Positions 1-11,220 of a DNA stretch of 64,000 bases are shown piece after piece; the stretch's first letter is position 1, and each line of letters opens with the position of its first letter. The notes beneath the pieces are model-generated. The model did no database searches, was not told the DNA's origin, and saw only the letters and a program-made list of their open reading frames with translations. The translations under genes were made by a program, and so were the position numbers. This DNA comes from Diadema setosum (lineage: Eukaryota > Echinodermata > Echinoidea > Diadematoida > Diadematidae): the NCBI RefSeq assembly GCF_964275005.1, contig NC_092706.1:27890781-27954780 (forward strand). The letters are read 5' to 3'.

Positions 1-50
1 AATTCAGTGCCATCTTGCCACAGCACAGGTTCATCTGCCCCCAGGTGGTG
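1..50 (-). CDS. Candidate exon cut by the window edge
   Basis: On the minus strand an acceptor-like sequence (cttgtttacagttgtgtag) ends at 51. The 50 bases after it are open in phase 0 and read HHLGADEPVLWQDGTEF, which has the composition of real protein. The exon continues past the left edge. I do not recognise the family. Another acceptor, the CAG 8 bases upstream, gives a different open frame. The candidate exon at 978-1095 ends in phase 0 and could join this one. The call rests on splice signals and frame only. Confidence 0.4.
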
Positions 51-977
51 CTACACAACTGTAAACAAGATCAAGATCATCATAATTTCAACCAGTACTT
101 ATTAAAGAACTTTTTTTTTACCACCAAGAAACATGAAATGTCTCACAATATACCTTGGCAGTTTTGATTTCGATGATGTCCTTTAATACAACTGTTTGTT
201 ATTTTGAATGTTCCTTATTCTAAAGGTTTGATAGCCTGAAATGGAATATGGCTGAGACTTACAAGCCTTCAGAGTAACAAACCATATTTTGTGGTTTGAA
301 TAACAAAACAAGGACCAGTGAACTGTTACCTTGGAGATTATGAATACAGTAGTAGCTGTATTTACGGTGTATAATGGACCAGGGTAAGGAAAAAAAATAT
401 ACTAAAACATGTCCATAGACATGATATTCATGGCCAGATTACTCTTGTATATTTAAGTTATAATTGTCCTACAGCTCTCTAGAAACTCAAACTGTGGTGC
501 TTTACAGTGTACATACATATACCGGGGAGGTGAGTCACCTCCCTGCATTATATACATACTCACATCATGGACTGAACATTTCTTCCCATGAAAAAGAACA
601 AAACAGGGCTCTGCAATATGTTTTCTGCCAATCTCTACGTGGAGGGTTTTGGATGTTACACGTAACTTCTTGAACACTGGTTCAGTAAAAGGTTGATTAT
701 CCCATTATCAGTGCTAATACTGCAGAATAAATGACTCACACAGAATAAGTGACAGGGGCAAAATATCCAAAGGACTCTTCAATATCTTTGAAAAGCACAA
801 CGTGCTATTATTGTAGCTAGCACACTTGGATGCATGTGATGCAGCCGAGATTATTACTACCCATGCACTTGTTGCAGCTCTGAAACACTGCTTGCTTCGT
901 GTGTCCCTTGTTTTCTAAGAGTGATGACCTCAGCCTGATGAAATGTGTTTAAAAAATCACTGCCTTGTTTTGTTCAC
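51..977. other. Non-coding stretch, probable intron
   Basis: AT-rich sequence between two minus-strand exon candidates. The short open frames near 453-677 overlap on both strands and lack splice or family support. No repeat family or RNA gene was recognised. Confidence 0.3.
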
Positions 978-1095
978 ACATTTCCTCATTGTTGACAGCG
1001 AGCTGCTCATCCTTTGCAGTGTATACCGTCTCTTGACATCAAGTTTGGCCTGTCTGCCCTCAGCTGCCATTCCCCTTGATTCACAGAAGTTATAC
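978..1095 (-). CDS. Candidate internal exon, unknown protein
   Basis: On the minus strand, a pyrimidine-containing tract and tatag end at 1096. The following 118 bases are open (one base completing a codon, then 39 codons) and include RQAKLDVKRRYTLQRMSSSL, a basic, Ser-rich stretch. A weak GT donor (gtgaac) follows 978. Without splicing there, the frame stops at 957-959, so this could also be a terminal exon. The 118-base length gives phase 0 at the end, compatible with the left-edge exon. No family recognised. Confidence 0.35.
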
Positions 1096-3360
1096 CTATA
1101 CATGATACAAGAAATATTGAAGACATAAGAAATGGGAAATAAAAATGGAAACATTGCACTCACAAAGTCATTTTGTGGACATCCAAAAGGCGTTTTGTGT
1201 AAAGGTATGATGGTACCAACATTTTAATTTGAAAATGAGGGAAATTTCAAACAATCAGTAATATACTGAAGAATTCGTATTACATGCAACTTCATGCGCC
1301 AAAATAATACAATGTACCTGAATCATGAAGGCCTGAATACTACTGTCAGGATATGTAGAGCATTTTCAGTTTTCAGGGGGCTTGATAAAGAGATTTGAAT
1401 GTCTTAACTCTTTATTAAACATAATATAAGCCATTGCTGTACAAAACATTCCTTTCATTATGGGTAACTTTGTGTTATGTAAATTTCAATGCATCATTTT
1501 TGCTTATAATTTTGTATGAACTGCTGCGAAGTCTTCTTTACTCATTACTATGCCATGCTGTACATTTTCTTGTTCAGTAGGATGAAGTCATTGTACAAGT
1601 ATCCTCAAATGAGACATCAGAATTTATCCTAAAACAATGACAGATTCCAACAAATCAATACAAATGTATATTCACATTTCAAGCTGAGAGGTTCTACACA
1701 TTTCATTCTCTCTCTTAACTGGAAATTATCGTACAATGTACAATGTTCACTTACTGTCTGTGTGCACTGGCTGGAATTCTCATGCTGGTGTGAGTCTCAG
1801 TCTTGAAGAAACATGGTTTTTCTCCTCTTTTTTCTTCCTTTCCCTGCTGATAGAACAGATAAAATTGTCTCATCGTGCAGAAGTACAAAAGAGCAATGAG
1901 AATTTGCAAAATTACAACCAAACAGTGTAGGAACAAAATGGACATTGATGTTTAGAAGCAGGCACTTTTTTCTTGATATTACAATAATGTTGGAACACTC
2001 TTTGAACTGCTTTCATATCCTTCCCTCTGTAACAAATTAACCCTCTATACAGTCATTCACCTTGCATATTAAAGTCAAATAATCACCAACGTCCGCAGTC
2101 TTTTCACATCCTCTTCTCTTTATATTCTATTAATTTTAATCTTCATAAGCCAAAATTTCTTGAAGCAGAATCTATTTCTTTAGTCCAAATCAAATCGACT
2201 TCGGCACGGTTGACTGTTGACTGCCCATCAATCCATCACCCCCACTCATATTCATATGCAGACATGTACAATATTTTTAGTGCTGTACCGTATATATCAT
2301 ACAATGTACATTGCAAATCACACATCCATTAGGCTCTCATGTGTCCTGCCTATTGCAAGCACTCTCAACTATGTTTCCTCATCTCCCAAATCCGGAGGTC
2401 ACTGTGACGTGGTGCTTGGGTAGGCCTATGGGGTTACATACAACTACACTATAGGGTGGCACACACCTTGTATTAGAGTATGGTACTATGCAAATTCTGG
2501 TATCTAATTGGTAAGTGTCCATAAATACCATTTGTTTAAATGCATTCTAACAAGGCCTATTTGTTCTTTCCACAAACAAAAAGAGCATAAAGAATTGTTG
2601 TACTCATAGTTATGACTCCATCAAGTAAATCACTTGAATTCCAGGCCTGGGTAGCTTTCATAAGTGTACCCCTTCAACCACTGGCACTTGTTTTCAACAA
2701 AAGCACTGACACATGTAAATATTTCTGCTTGGATATCCTACAGTCAGTTTGCTCATCTTATCCGTACGCTTCTTGTCTGAAATGTCAGCCTTGGTGACTA
2801 TAGACCTATATTTACACACTGTATTACAAAACTTAAAAGTATTACTGGCACTGTTTGATACACTACACTACAGTACTATCATTGCAACTCTGATTACTTG
2901 TAGGTACTTGCTATAGAAATGGTTCAATTTCTCTCCCCCCCCCCCCCCCCAAACAGTAGCCCAACCAGATGCGGTGCGAAGTACAGCGACTGGGACCCTG
3001 GGCTGTGTATAGTTACCCAAACAGATGCACTTGGCCCTTGTTCGTTTTAAATCCTAGCTTTTTATTGATCCAGCTAGTCAACACTAAATTGCAAGATTTC
3101 AATTGATCCGTCCAAATTCCAGAACAGAACAACCTAAAAAAGCAAGGTCTATTCCACCCAAAGAGGTTCTCCAACCTCTTTGATTCCACCTCCCTGCTCA
3201 AAGAAGGTTTTAGACTAACCCCGGGGCGCTGTAGGCTCACACCAATATCAATAACGACACGTCTGTGTAGGGGTCACTGATACGGTTGATACGGTTGATT
3301 AGTTCTAACCGTTGGACTAAAATAGTGAAATCGTGGAGCACGTACCCTTGGGCCAACTCT
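1096..3360. other. Non-coding stretch
   Basis: About 2.3 kb of AT-rich DNA with a short C tract at 2935-2950. The open frames here are short and overlap on both strands. It may be an upstream intron of the minus-strand candidate exons. No repeats or RNA genes recognised. Confidence 0.3.
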
Positions 3361-3394
3361 TAACTTTCTTTAAGACCTGCAAAAGTAGAACTTC

Positions 3395-3780
3395 TACTAG
3401 GCCTAGAACCTCTAAGCCCTACCTAGATGTAAACCCCTAGCTAGGTCTACAAACTAGCCCAAATTACAAATAGGCCTACAGACTATTTTATATACTAATA
3501 TAGGCCTAACACAGGCCTAGACCACAGAGTCTAATCGAGTGATTAGGCCTATCAAAAATAAATTTACACATCAATTAAAAAATTCAGCAAGCTTTCGCGT
3601 CACATGGACAGTATCACTGCAAAATAACTAGCCCACATGTACAGGAGGGGAATGAGGCCAAGGGGGTAGGCCTAGGGCTATGTAAAATCTAGATGGTTCT
3701 AGACTAGAGTATAGACTGTTGTAGGCTACGTAGGGTGCCTACATTGTGTAAGGCGTAGCGTAGGCCTAGCACCTATTCAT
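3395..3780. repeat. Cluster of AGGCCTA motifs
   Basis: The palindromic core aggcct, usually as taggccta, occurs about eight times in roughly 390 bp, for example ctaggcctag near 3399, ataggcctac near 3472 and gtaggcctag near 3760. Tracts such as ctagg and cctag fill the spaces. It could be a degenerate short-period repeat or a cluster of binding sites. The sequence does not decide. Confidence 0.5.
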
Positions 3781-3799
3781 CGCCATAGCACTCACCAGC

Positions 3800-4389
3800 A
3801 CTCTAGGTCTCTACCGATAGCTTCTTATCCTGCTTGAAAGTAGCGGATTTGGATAATGAATTGATAATGAATAGCGTCTAGAGTACTTTCAGAAAGTCTA
3901 GTTGACATTGACTTTTTTTTTTAAAGAGCCTATAGACATAAGAGCCCTGCCTCTGGCAGCAGAAAAAAAAAGAAAGAAAAGAAAAGGAGCTTGCCAATGC
4001 AAGAAAAAATGCTAACACAAAAAGCTATGTGTGGGACTATGATTGATGTACTGTGTGCCCAATGAGTGGTCGAGACGGCCACAACTCTGTCAGTTATAGG
4101 AAACACATTTTCCCATTTTTCAAGAAAATTCTTATAAGAAGTAAGTCTGAGGAACTAGCTCTTTTAAATACAAGACACAATGAGTAAATAATGGGATCAA
4201 AATCGACAATTTTTGTAACTTACTCTGTTTCGAATCCCCAACGATCGCACAGCAAGCCTCCACCACAGGAGAGACACAACACATTGAGCTATATGGAGTA
4301 TCTCTCATGCATGCAAAATGCATTGAAAAATGGACAAATTGGCTAGGCTTGTCTTACCAGTCGCTTTTATAAATACAAAATACAGCAAG
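3800..4389. other. Non-coding stretch
   Basis: Holds A-rich tracts (near 3962-3985) and no convincing coding frame, RNA gene or recognised repeat. Confidence 0.3.
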
Positions 4390-4432
4390 GGAGCTTGCAA
4401 TTAATTGCATCTTGCAATTAATTGCAAGCTCC
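4390..4432. repeat. Perfect 20-bp-arm hairpin
   Basis: ggagcttgcaattaattgca at 4390-4409 is the exact reverse complement of 4413-4432, with a 3-base loop. Further ttgcaattaatcgcaa-type palindromic pieces continue to about 4540, so this is the best-preserved unit of a palindrome-rich block. Confidence 0.85.
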
Positions 4433-4546
4433 TTTCTTGCAACAGCAACTTGCGATTGATTGCAAGTTGCAATAGATCTATCTATTGCAAAGTTGCAATA
4501 GATATTTGCAATTAATCGCAACTCGACTTTCTTGCAACACCCCCTT

Positions 4547-4817
4547 TGTCTTACTTCTTATGCATTTTATGATGCATTGTTACGTCATAATTGAGTTTAA
4601 GGATTTTGCACTCATGAAGATAGCGCAAATTATGAGCTAACAACCGTGCGTGTTGGTATGTATTTTGCGCGGCTGGTAAACGATCAGTTTGATTTGAAAA
4701 TGTCTATGTCTTACTTCTTATGCATTTTATGATGCATTGTTACGTCATAATTGAGTTTAAGGATTTTGCACTCATGAAGATAGCGCAAATTTTAAGCTAA
4801 CAACCGTGCGTGTTGGT
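4547..4817. repeat. Tandem duplication, 160-bp period
   Basis: The segment starting tgtcttacttcttatgcatt at 4547 recurs almost unchanged at 4707. Both copies include atgatgcattgttacgtcat and gctaacaaccgtgcgtgttgg. The second copy diverges near 4817. Near identity suggests a recent duplication. No gene is involved. Confidence 0.85.
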
Positions 4818-4904
4818 TGCTAACCTAGCTCAAACTCTAAGCTGACAACCAGGCGCGTTTCTTTGTTATTATTATTATTTTTCTGTGCTGAGCTTCAAAT
4901 ACAA

Positions 4905-4980
4905 ATATCACTGTTACCCTGAGGAAGATCCGTGCAAGGGTCGAAAATTTGGTTTACAAATAAATGAAGTATGATTCTAA
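4905..4980 (+). mobile_element. Retroelement 3'-end remnant (Penelope-like)
   Basis: The sequence ctgaggaagatccgtgcaag, then ggtcgaaa, has the layout ctgangaa, stem, gaaa seen at the ends of the other Penelope-like fragments in this window (near 5180, 14550, 15370 and 30320). Only the terminal piece is present and no coding region is attached. Assignment is by similarity to those fragments. Confidence 0.4.
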
Positions 4981-5010
4981 TGCATTATGTCAACTTGTTT
5001 GTCTTCATCA

Positions 5011-5011
<1 letters not shown>

Positions 5012-5056
<45 letters not shown>
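5012..5056. repeat. (TA)n microsatellite
   Basis: An uninterrupted ta repeat directly abuts the left arm of the 99-bp hairpin. A second at repeat lies at about 5313-5338. Confidence 0.95.
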
Positions 5057-5061
<5 letters not shown>

Positions 5062-5259
5062 GTCTCAAGTACGCCATGGATCCAACGATTACACAAAAAT
5101 TTAATTACAAAATTTTCGGTCTGCCTCAGACCTTCGTCAGTGCAAAGACAATGATTGTCCATCATTGTCTTTGCACTGACGAAGGTCTGAGGCAGACCGA
5201 AAATTTTGTAATTAAATTTTTGTGTAATCGTTGGATCCATGGCGTACTTGAGACTCTTT
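5057..5259. repeat. Perfect fold-back, two 99-bp arms
   Basis: Bases 5057-5155 are the exact reverse complement of 5161-5259, separated by 5 bases. By base-by-base reading there is no mismatch, so the structure is recent or maintained. Each arm contains the retroelement-terminus signature (ctgacgaaggtctgaggcag, then accgaaa). TA/AT microsatellites flank both sides. Likely origin is snap-back copying or an inverted insertion of a Penelope-like end; an assembly artefact is also possible. Confidence 0.9.
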
Positions 5260-5406
5260 CTTCTAATAATTACAACATTCGAAGTCCAACACGTGGAAAA
5301 TTCCAAGATGAACATATATATATATATATATATATATATGTTCCGAACTAAAATTTCAGCTGTGTCGCTCTACGGTTACTCAAAAAAAAAAAAAAAAAAA
5401 AAAAAA

Positions 5407-6028
5407 GGTGAAACGGGTCAATCTAGTCAATGTTGAGTTTTTCATATTTTCTGAAAGAGCTATCCTTCATCTATATTATTCCAAAGTTTGAGGTCATGGG
5501 AAGGTGTGTTTTCAGCATTTTTTTTTACAATCCCCTTTTTGTAGAGTAGTGGGATTAGGTACCGGGTATGTCTTTAAAAGGCCCCTTTTTATTTCTTGAA
5601 AATCCTTTGCACACTCTTCACTTTCAACTCAAATAAATTTTGCAAAGATAACGCTACTGTTATGAAAGTTGGCACAAATCATGGATAGAATGTGTTGATA
5701 AAGAATGCTCAATTTCAACTATAATCCCTTCAATATTGTTGCTCTGGTGGTTATCATCCAATTTTTGGTCCCATCCATTGCACAGCTAGGGTGCCTTGGT
5801 AAAGATTTAGTGCTTCAATAAACCCTGGACTTCAGAGCCTCTTTTTCTCAGTTTACACTTTTCCAGAGTGTGTGCTTTCTTACCAATATTAAGACAGATT
5901 GAGAGAGTCCATTTGAATTGAGTTATACCTAATCTTAAAGTTTAGAGTTTGCTCTGTCAGGATCTGCCCTTAATAAAAAAATCCATATCTGGCGACCATT
6001 TGAAAGTTTGTGATGCAGGTTCATATAT
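5407..6028. mobile_element. MITE family 1, copy A (left end lost)
   Basis: One of five copies of a roughly 700-730 bp non-coding element. Shared landmarks are tcatattttctgaaagagct, ctttgcacactcttcac, aaagttggcacaaatcatgg and a right end with ttgtgatgcagg. The left terminus is missing and replaced by a poly-A tract (5381-5406). It carries no transposase frame. Confidence 0.75.
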
Positions 6029-6218
6029 GCAGTTATATTTATATTGTGAAAAACGACTGGAAGGGAAGATACAGGATACCAGCTGTAATAGTTGAAACAT
6101 TCGACACTTGGTCTTCTTTCGCTTAATTGTCTGTACACAAACCTGGGGTGTCATGAAGAAGGTGACACGACATCATTTGCACATGCGGCGACTGCTCCGG
6201 TCTTATTTTCTCCAACGA

Positions 6219-6300
6219 CTTAGGGTTAGGATTAGGATTAGGGTTAGGATTGTGATAGGGTTTTAGGTTTAGTTTGATGTGAGAATTAGGATTAGGGGTA
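6219..6300. repeat. Degenerate telomere-like tract
   Basis: Repeats of ttaggg, ttagga and ggtttagg in the same orientation, heavily mutated. Consistent with an old interstitial (TTAGGG)n block or a telomere-like microsatellite. A sister tract is at 33355-33450. Confidence 0.6.
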
Positions 6301-6935
6301 TAAAGTCACATTTGTCAGTAGAATGTATGTTTGGCTTAGTGTGTAGATATTTATCATTGGGAGCAACTGTCGCAGGAGTAAATGTCTTGGAACCCATGAA
6401 GAAATAACCATAGATCGTGTGCCTGCATAGGTTAGAATTATTGAAAGTAACATGAAATCATAAGCTGTGGAAAATAAAATAAAACGAACGTTATGGCATC
6501 GTGATTTAAACGTGGTCTCGACATGATAGTTTACCAGGAGACAACTCGCGATTGGCAATTATTGAATCAGGTGAGGAATAATAAGCTTTAAATCTAAGAG
6601 CCAGAGAAGAGAGTTGTTATGACAAACCATAAGAGCCTTAAGTGTTCATGATGATTATTCCATGCCAACTATACAAGAAATGTTGATAGATTTTGAAAAT
6701 GCAAGGCATGTCCTGACATCAAAAAGCCCAACAGAACTGACTTCTCGAGAGGCGGGATTTAGTTGTTTTCTTCAGTTTTTTTTTTTTTCAAGGGCTGTTT
6801 TCCACTATTTCTGTATTAACTGAATCCAGATACAAATTTCTGGAGCCACTCCGGTAGCTCCAGTTGAATATTTGGCTGTCCACATGCATATGAATAGTCA
6901 TAATCTGAATGGTTTCGTGTCTTTAGTTGACAGAT
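6301..6935. other. Non-coding stretch
   Basis: No coding frame, repeat or RNA gene could be supported here. Confidence 0.3.
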
Positions 6936-7300
6936 ATAGTGAAATTACACATATTAAAGGCAGCCGGTCGTCGCAGGTGATTCGCAGCTCAGTAGAAAAG
7001 CACGACAAGCTGCTCCTCCCGTTATTGTACCCCCGTACGTACCGAATGCCGAACACGACGCTACGCAGCGCACCAGCGAAAACCAGATGGGGCACGAGCG
7101 CCGTGCGAGCTGTCCACTGTAATTTCAACATGGACGCCCGAATACCTACCGAATGGGGCCGAATGGGTGCATGCACAAAACCGCACAACAGCCATGCGCA
7201 TGAAAATCTCTCCCGGTCCGCGACACAACAAGTAGTGAGAGCTGTCGGGTGTACGTACGTACGTATCTGGCTCCAGTCTCTGTTTATATGCACTATGGTG
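6936..7300. other. CpG-rich patch
   Basis: A local island of higher GC with many CG dinucleotides and a cgtacgtacgtac run near 7250, against an AT-rich background. Overlapping frames are open on both strands (6872-7318 plus, 6898-7293 minus), as expected for high-GC sequence, and neither looks like a known family. It could be a promoter or 5' region for the broken coding segment at 7715-8032. Confidence 0.35.
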
Positions 7301-7714
7301 CCAATTTCAGCAATCTAAGCAATGATATTTCAAAATGTCTGAAAATATTATATAACAATATCATGAATTATTCATATATTACGTTGTTTAATATTTGGTA
7401 TTTATAAATATGCTTTGATGAAGAAATATTAAAACTCTAAGCTTCATGTATAGCAAGTTGCAATGCATATGGCCATATATGGCAGGTTGTTATGATCTCA
7501 TCGTGCAATGTTGTCTGCTGCGTCAGCTGCATGTGTTATACGTACAGCTTACAGTACGTTGGGCCGGATCGTAACATAACAAAGTTGATAGAAAGTCGTC
7601 GGTACCGGTATGTCAATATCAATATTGTGTGTGGTATGCGAGTACTGTTTGCAATAAAAAGTGCTGTACTGTTTCGGCTTAGCCTTGGCTTTGGTTTAGT
7701 AATGAAACCTCACA

Positions 7715-8032
7715 ATGGAGATCAAACAGCCGTCCAACTCGAGGCAACGTATCTACTTGTTTGACGCTATCGACGAGTGGAGAACGCAGAGAGACGCGTT
7801 CTAAGCTGGAGGACAAGTAAGAGGGGGAGGCTTCAGCGTCAGCGTGCCGATGAAAAATTTGCTTTCCACTTGCTGGAGTTGCATGAACAGTTTTGCAGGA
7901 ATTTTTATTTCGAATGTGTAAATTCGTGTTACGACATGCACGGTGGAATTGTGTTGCCACGGCTTACGCCAATCAAGCAACCCCAGCTGGCCAAGTCAAC
8001 AACTTCAAGGAATCCAGATCCAGATGATGTGT
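7715..8032 (+). pseudogene. Broken coding segment, unknown family
   Basis: From an ATG at 7715 the frame reads MEIKQPSNSRQRIYLFDAID, then EWRTQRDAF, and stops at 7802. A protein-like frame resumes, shifted, with RADEKFAFHLLELHEQFC and continues to a good donor (gtgagt) at about 8031. The two pieces look like one original domain, charged with a helical C-terminal half, split by frameshifts. I cannot name the family. An unspliced relic, or a real exon with sequence errors, is possible. Confidence 0.35.
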
Positions 8033-8296
8033 GAGTAGAAGTCTACACATGAATCAATGATTGAAGTGGAATGACTTTTTCTAATCTAGTATCAGTAACT
8101 TTAGGGCATTTGCGTTTGATCGACAAGTAGGCCAATTTTTCTATGTATAATTCCGCGTTCTCATTTATGTCAAATTATGATAATGCCGTAATTGAAATGA
8201 CACTTGCTGGGTCAGTTTAATGTCATTAGTCCCATTAAATGAGAAGTTCTAACAATCTAGATCTAACAATTATAGATTCTAGTTTAGGCCCTACTT

Positions 8297-8440
8297 CGAC
8301 TTGAAGGTATGTCGGTTGGTGCACGGCCCCCTTCTACCACGGCCACAGTTACACTGTGCAGTGCAACTGTGGCCGTTGGCCCTGCACGGGCACAGTCGCT
8401 TCCCCGTCCTGAATTTACACACGCCAGGGCAAGTATGGTT
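8297..8440 (-). pseudogene. Cysteine-rich coding fragment
   Basis: The minus strand encodes a run with regularly spaced cysteines (TCPGVCKF, RLCPCRANGHSC, TAQCNCGRG, GPCTNR). The CxC pairs recall metal-binding CXC/tesmin-type or transposon-associated cysteine clusters. That resemblance is pattern-level only. No splice site or start was identified and the frame stops at 8291. An internal near-palindrome (8338-8372) overlaps the CxC codons. Confidence 0.35.
8338..8372. repeat. Near-perfect palindrome
   Basis: cggccacagtt and aactgtggccg are exact inverted arms around a short centre that is itself nearly palindromic. It overlaps the Cys-rich fragment, whose CxC codons help create the symmetry. 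Confidence 0.7.
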
Positions 8441-8499
8441 GGACCTACTACTAATCGACCGCCTAATGTTTATCTGCTTGATAAGAATATTTAACACTG

Positions 8500-10400
8500 A
8501 AATTCACGTAAAAAAACTTGACCTACGTGATTGAGAAAATCCAGCTCTATCAAATGCCGTTGTTCCGTTTTCGATTCGAAGTTTCAGTGCAAAAATATCG
8601 CCGACGAACTTGCGTGGCCTCGTTTCAGCTCCCCGCGGTAAATCGCGTTATTAGGATCGACCGCTGTTTTTGCATTGACAATGCACGCAAACCGAGTTGT
8701 ATTGAACACCGTGTTGTACGAAGCTTTTTAGAAGCCTTTTAGAAACTTCCATAGACATTACATTGTGCTGTCATTACGATTCGGTGAAAATATTCATTCG
8801 AAATTTTGTCCTTGATTAAAACCATTAATGAACAATGAATTATCGCGTTTTCCCACACCATCCTCATCTACATTCAAAGCCAATCCATTTTTATGTGCTT
8901 TGCGCGCAGAGAAGTGCATACTAAGTGTTCAGTGCGCGAATTATACGCGGTCGGTTTCAATACGGGTGGTCGATATGAGTAGGGCTACCATGCAAGACAC
9001 AGGGTCTCCGACCCAATCGTCCGCATTACTCGGCGGTAATATCCGCTACCCATGACGATGTGTCATCGTCCATGATGGCCACCCTACCTATATATAATCT
9101 GATCTGACGATTACAGTGTAGTTAACGAGTGACGACGATCGACGGTGCGATGAAGAAGGAGGCAGACTTAACCAGAAGAAGAAGAAGAAGAAGAAGAGAA
9201 GGCGTACACTGTAGTCGTACGAAGTATAGTATAGGCAGCTAGCTACTATAGCTCATGCGAACATTGCATCACACAGTACATACAGTATACCATACATTCA
9301 ATTCACATTACACAAAACGTACTCCCCGCGAGCAAACGAGATACTATAGCGCGATACATTGCTTTAGGGATGTCTTGCGCACACACACATTTCGCTTCGT
9401 AGCAACTTCGGAAGCGAGTTTACGTGCTGCCGCCCGCGGCTGAAATATGTCCATGAATCCTCGCGACTGGGTGTCTTTAAGTAATCATGGTAATACCTCA
9501 AGATATCTCGAAACCAGCTAGAAGCTTATTCTCTTCCATGTTATCATTTTCTTTAAAATTTGCATTTTAATATTCACTTCTTGACTCGCCTACCTATGTA
9601 GTTTATCTCTACTTCACTATGAACACATTAATATGACTTTGTGCGTCAAATTGTGATGACGTACAGCCATTTTGTTTACGTCAGTTAGAATCTGAATTGT
9701 GTACGGCCCTGGCACTGTAAGTTACAGTCGGTAGAGTTGACATCAAAGCGAACAAGGTGCTTGCGCCATATGCCTCTCAACACGTGACTTACCGCTTAGT
9801 TATAATACATAAGAGACAATTTCCTCCTGGTTTAATATGCATGGATGAAAGAATATCTATATATTCTCAGGTGTACACAATAAACTGGCCAATGAAATCT
9901 CAGGGATTTCCACTTTTCGTTCTGGAATAGTCCATTATTAATTTGGGGGATTTCGCATATCGCAGGATCAAAATACATTCATGTAGACATGTATTTTGAT
10001 CGCAGGATCAAAATACATTCAAGTACATTATGAATAATCTAATCTCTTATTTTTTCCCCACATCTCTAAATTAATTTTTACAATTGGTTACCATACAAAT
10101 AATGACAAATGGGAAACGTCACCGTTTAACAAACACCGCATCCTTCCAGCAGTTCGTGTGTATAATAACAATAACATGAAGGAAGGCTCATGAATACGCG
10201 TAATAGTCGCTGCCTCTAATTAGGTGGTTTTCACCGGCCAAAATTTGGTCGGAATATTCATCGGGTACCAAGACACCGTTAGAGGCCCTCGGCGCAAGCG
10301 CCTCGGTTCGTTTCAATGCTGATTCCATAATACATTGTTTCCATCCTTCAGGATTGATATATTCCATAATGCAGAGTAAACTTTACCCATTTATACTGTC
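8500..10400. other. Non-coding stretch
   Basis: Contains a gaa-rich run at 9172-9200 and a small duplicated and inverted unit (gcaggatcaaaatacattca at 9962 and again near 10002, with an inverted copy between). No supported gene was seen. Confidence 0.3.
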
Positions 10401-10740
10401 ATATGTCATATTGTCACAACCCATGAATAAAATGCCATGTTGTTGTGTGTAATGTATTTGTAATTGTATGTGAAGTACTGTATTTTTGGAAGAAATTCTT
10501 GAGTGGTCCACAATCTACAAGCACTGCTTTTTAGTGGACCTCTCAGTTCTCTTTTTTTCTCCTCAAAATATAACTTTGTATTTTCCCGTATGTATACATG
10601 ATTCATCTCTATTAGTTTGTTGTATATCGGTAATCCTTCGCACTTTGTACTGTATACATGCTTATGATGGATTTTCTGATTTACCTAGTATTATGTTTTG
10701 TTGGAAAGAAAATGAAAATGAAATAAATAAATGAATTGAA
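10400..10740 (+). mobile_element. LINE 3'-end remnant
   Basis: The stretch ends in gaaataaataaatgaattga, then attgaa. This tgaattgaat-type tail matches the 3' ends of the other CR1/L2-like remnants here (11221-11240 on the opposite strand, and 31640-31665). Only 3' untranslated-type sequence is visible. Confidence 0.4.
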
Positions 10741-10744
10741 TTGA

Positions 10745-11130
10745 AAATAGAAAATACACATAATCCATGTACAATACCGTTTGTACAGATAATCATGTGA
10801 CCGGAAACCATTGCTTATACTTTGCAATGGTAACAAAGAATAAACTATTATTTTGATAAAGTGATGGAAAAGAGTGATCTACTGAAAATCAGAACTTGCA
10901 AAATATTTGGATCACTCAGAAATAAAAAACAACAAAAATTGCATTTCGATGTCCTCTCTCACATCCAGCTGCATGTCCATCAAACGGCATAGAGGGCGCT
11001 GTTGAATTCAATGACTTTGCAACTTTGACTTGGTATCCAGCGAGAAGACACGACACAATGGTTCGCCGATACTGGTGGCAGGGCATAAATGTTCCTATCT
11101 GAAAATCTTTGATGAACAAGAACACGACAT
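10745..11130. repeat. Interspersed repeat family R3, copy 1
   Basis: Collinear with 29150-29535 in the same orientation. Shared blocks include gcatgtccatcaaacggc, agagggcgc and tcctatctgaaaatctt. The copies have diverged with small indels. No coding capacity is preserved, and termini or target-site duplications were not identified. Confidence 0.7.
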
Positions 11131-11220
11131 GACGTTCCCGTTTAAAGGTTTCTGACGTAAAACGAATATCTAGAAACATTCCCTATTATGATTATTTTTA
11201 ATTAACTTTTCTTCTATATT

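Noticed and set aside
4977..5351. Paired 90-110 residue frames over the hairpin
   Set aside because: The two arms encode each other's reverse complement and end in IYIYIY runs from TA repeats.
6872..7318. 148-residue plus-strand frame in the CpG-rich patch
   Set aside because: Both strands are open here, as high GC predicts, and no domain or splice structure supports either.
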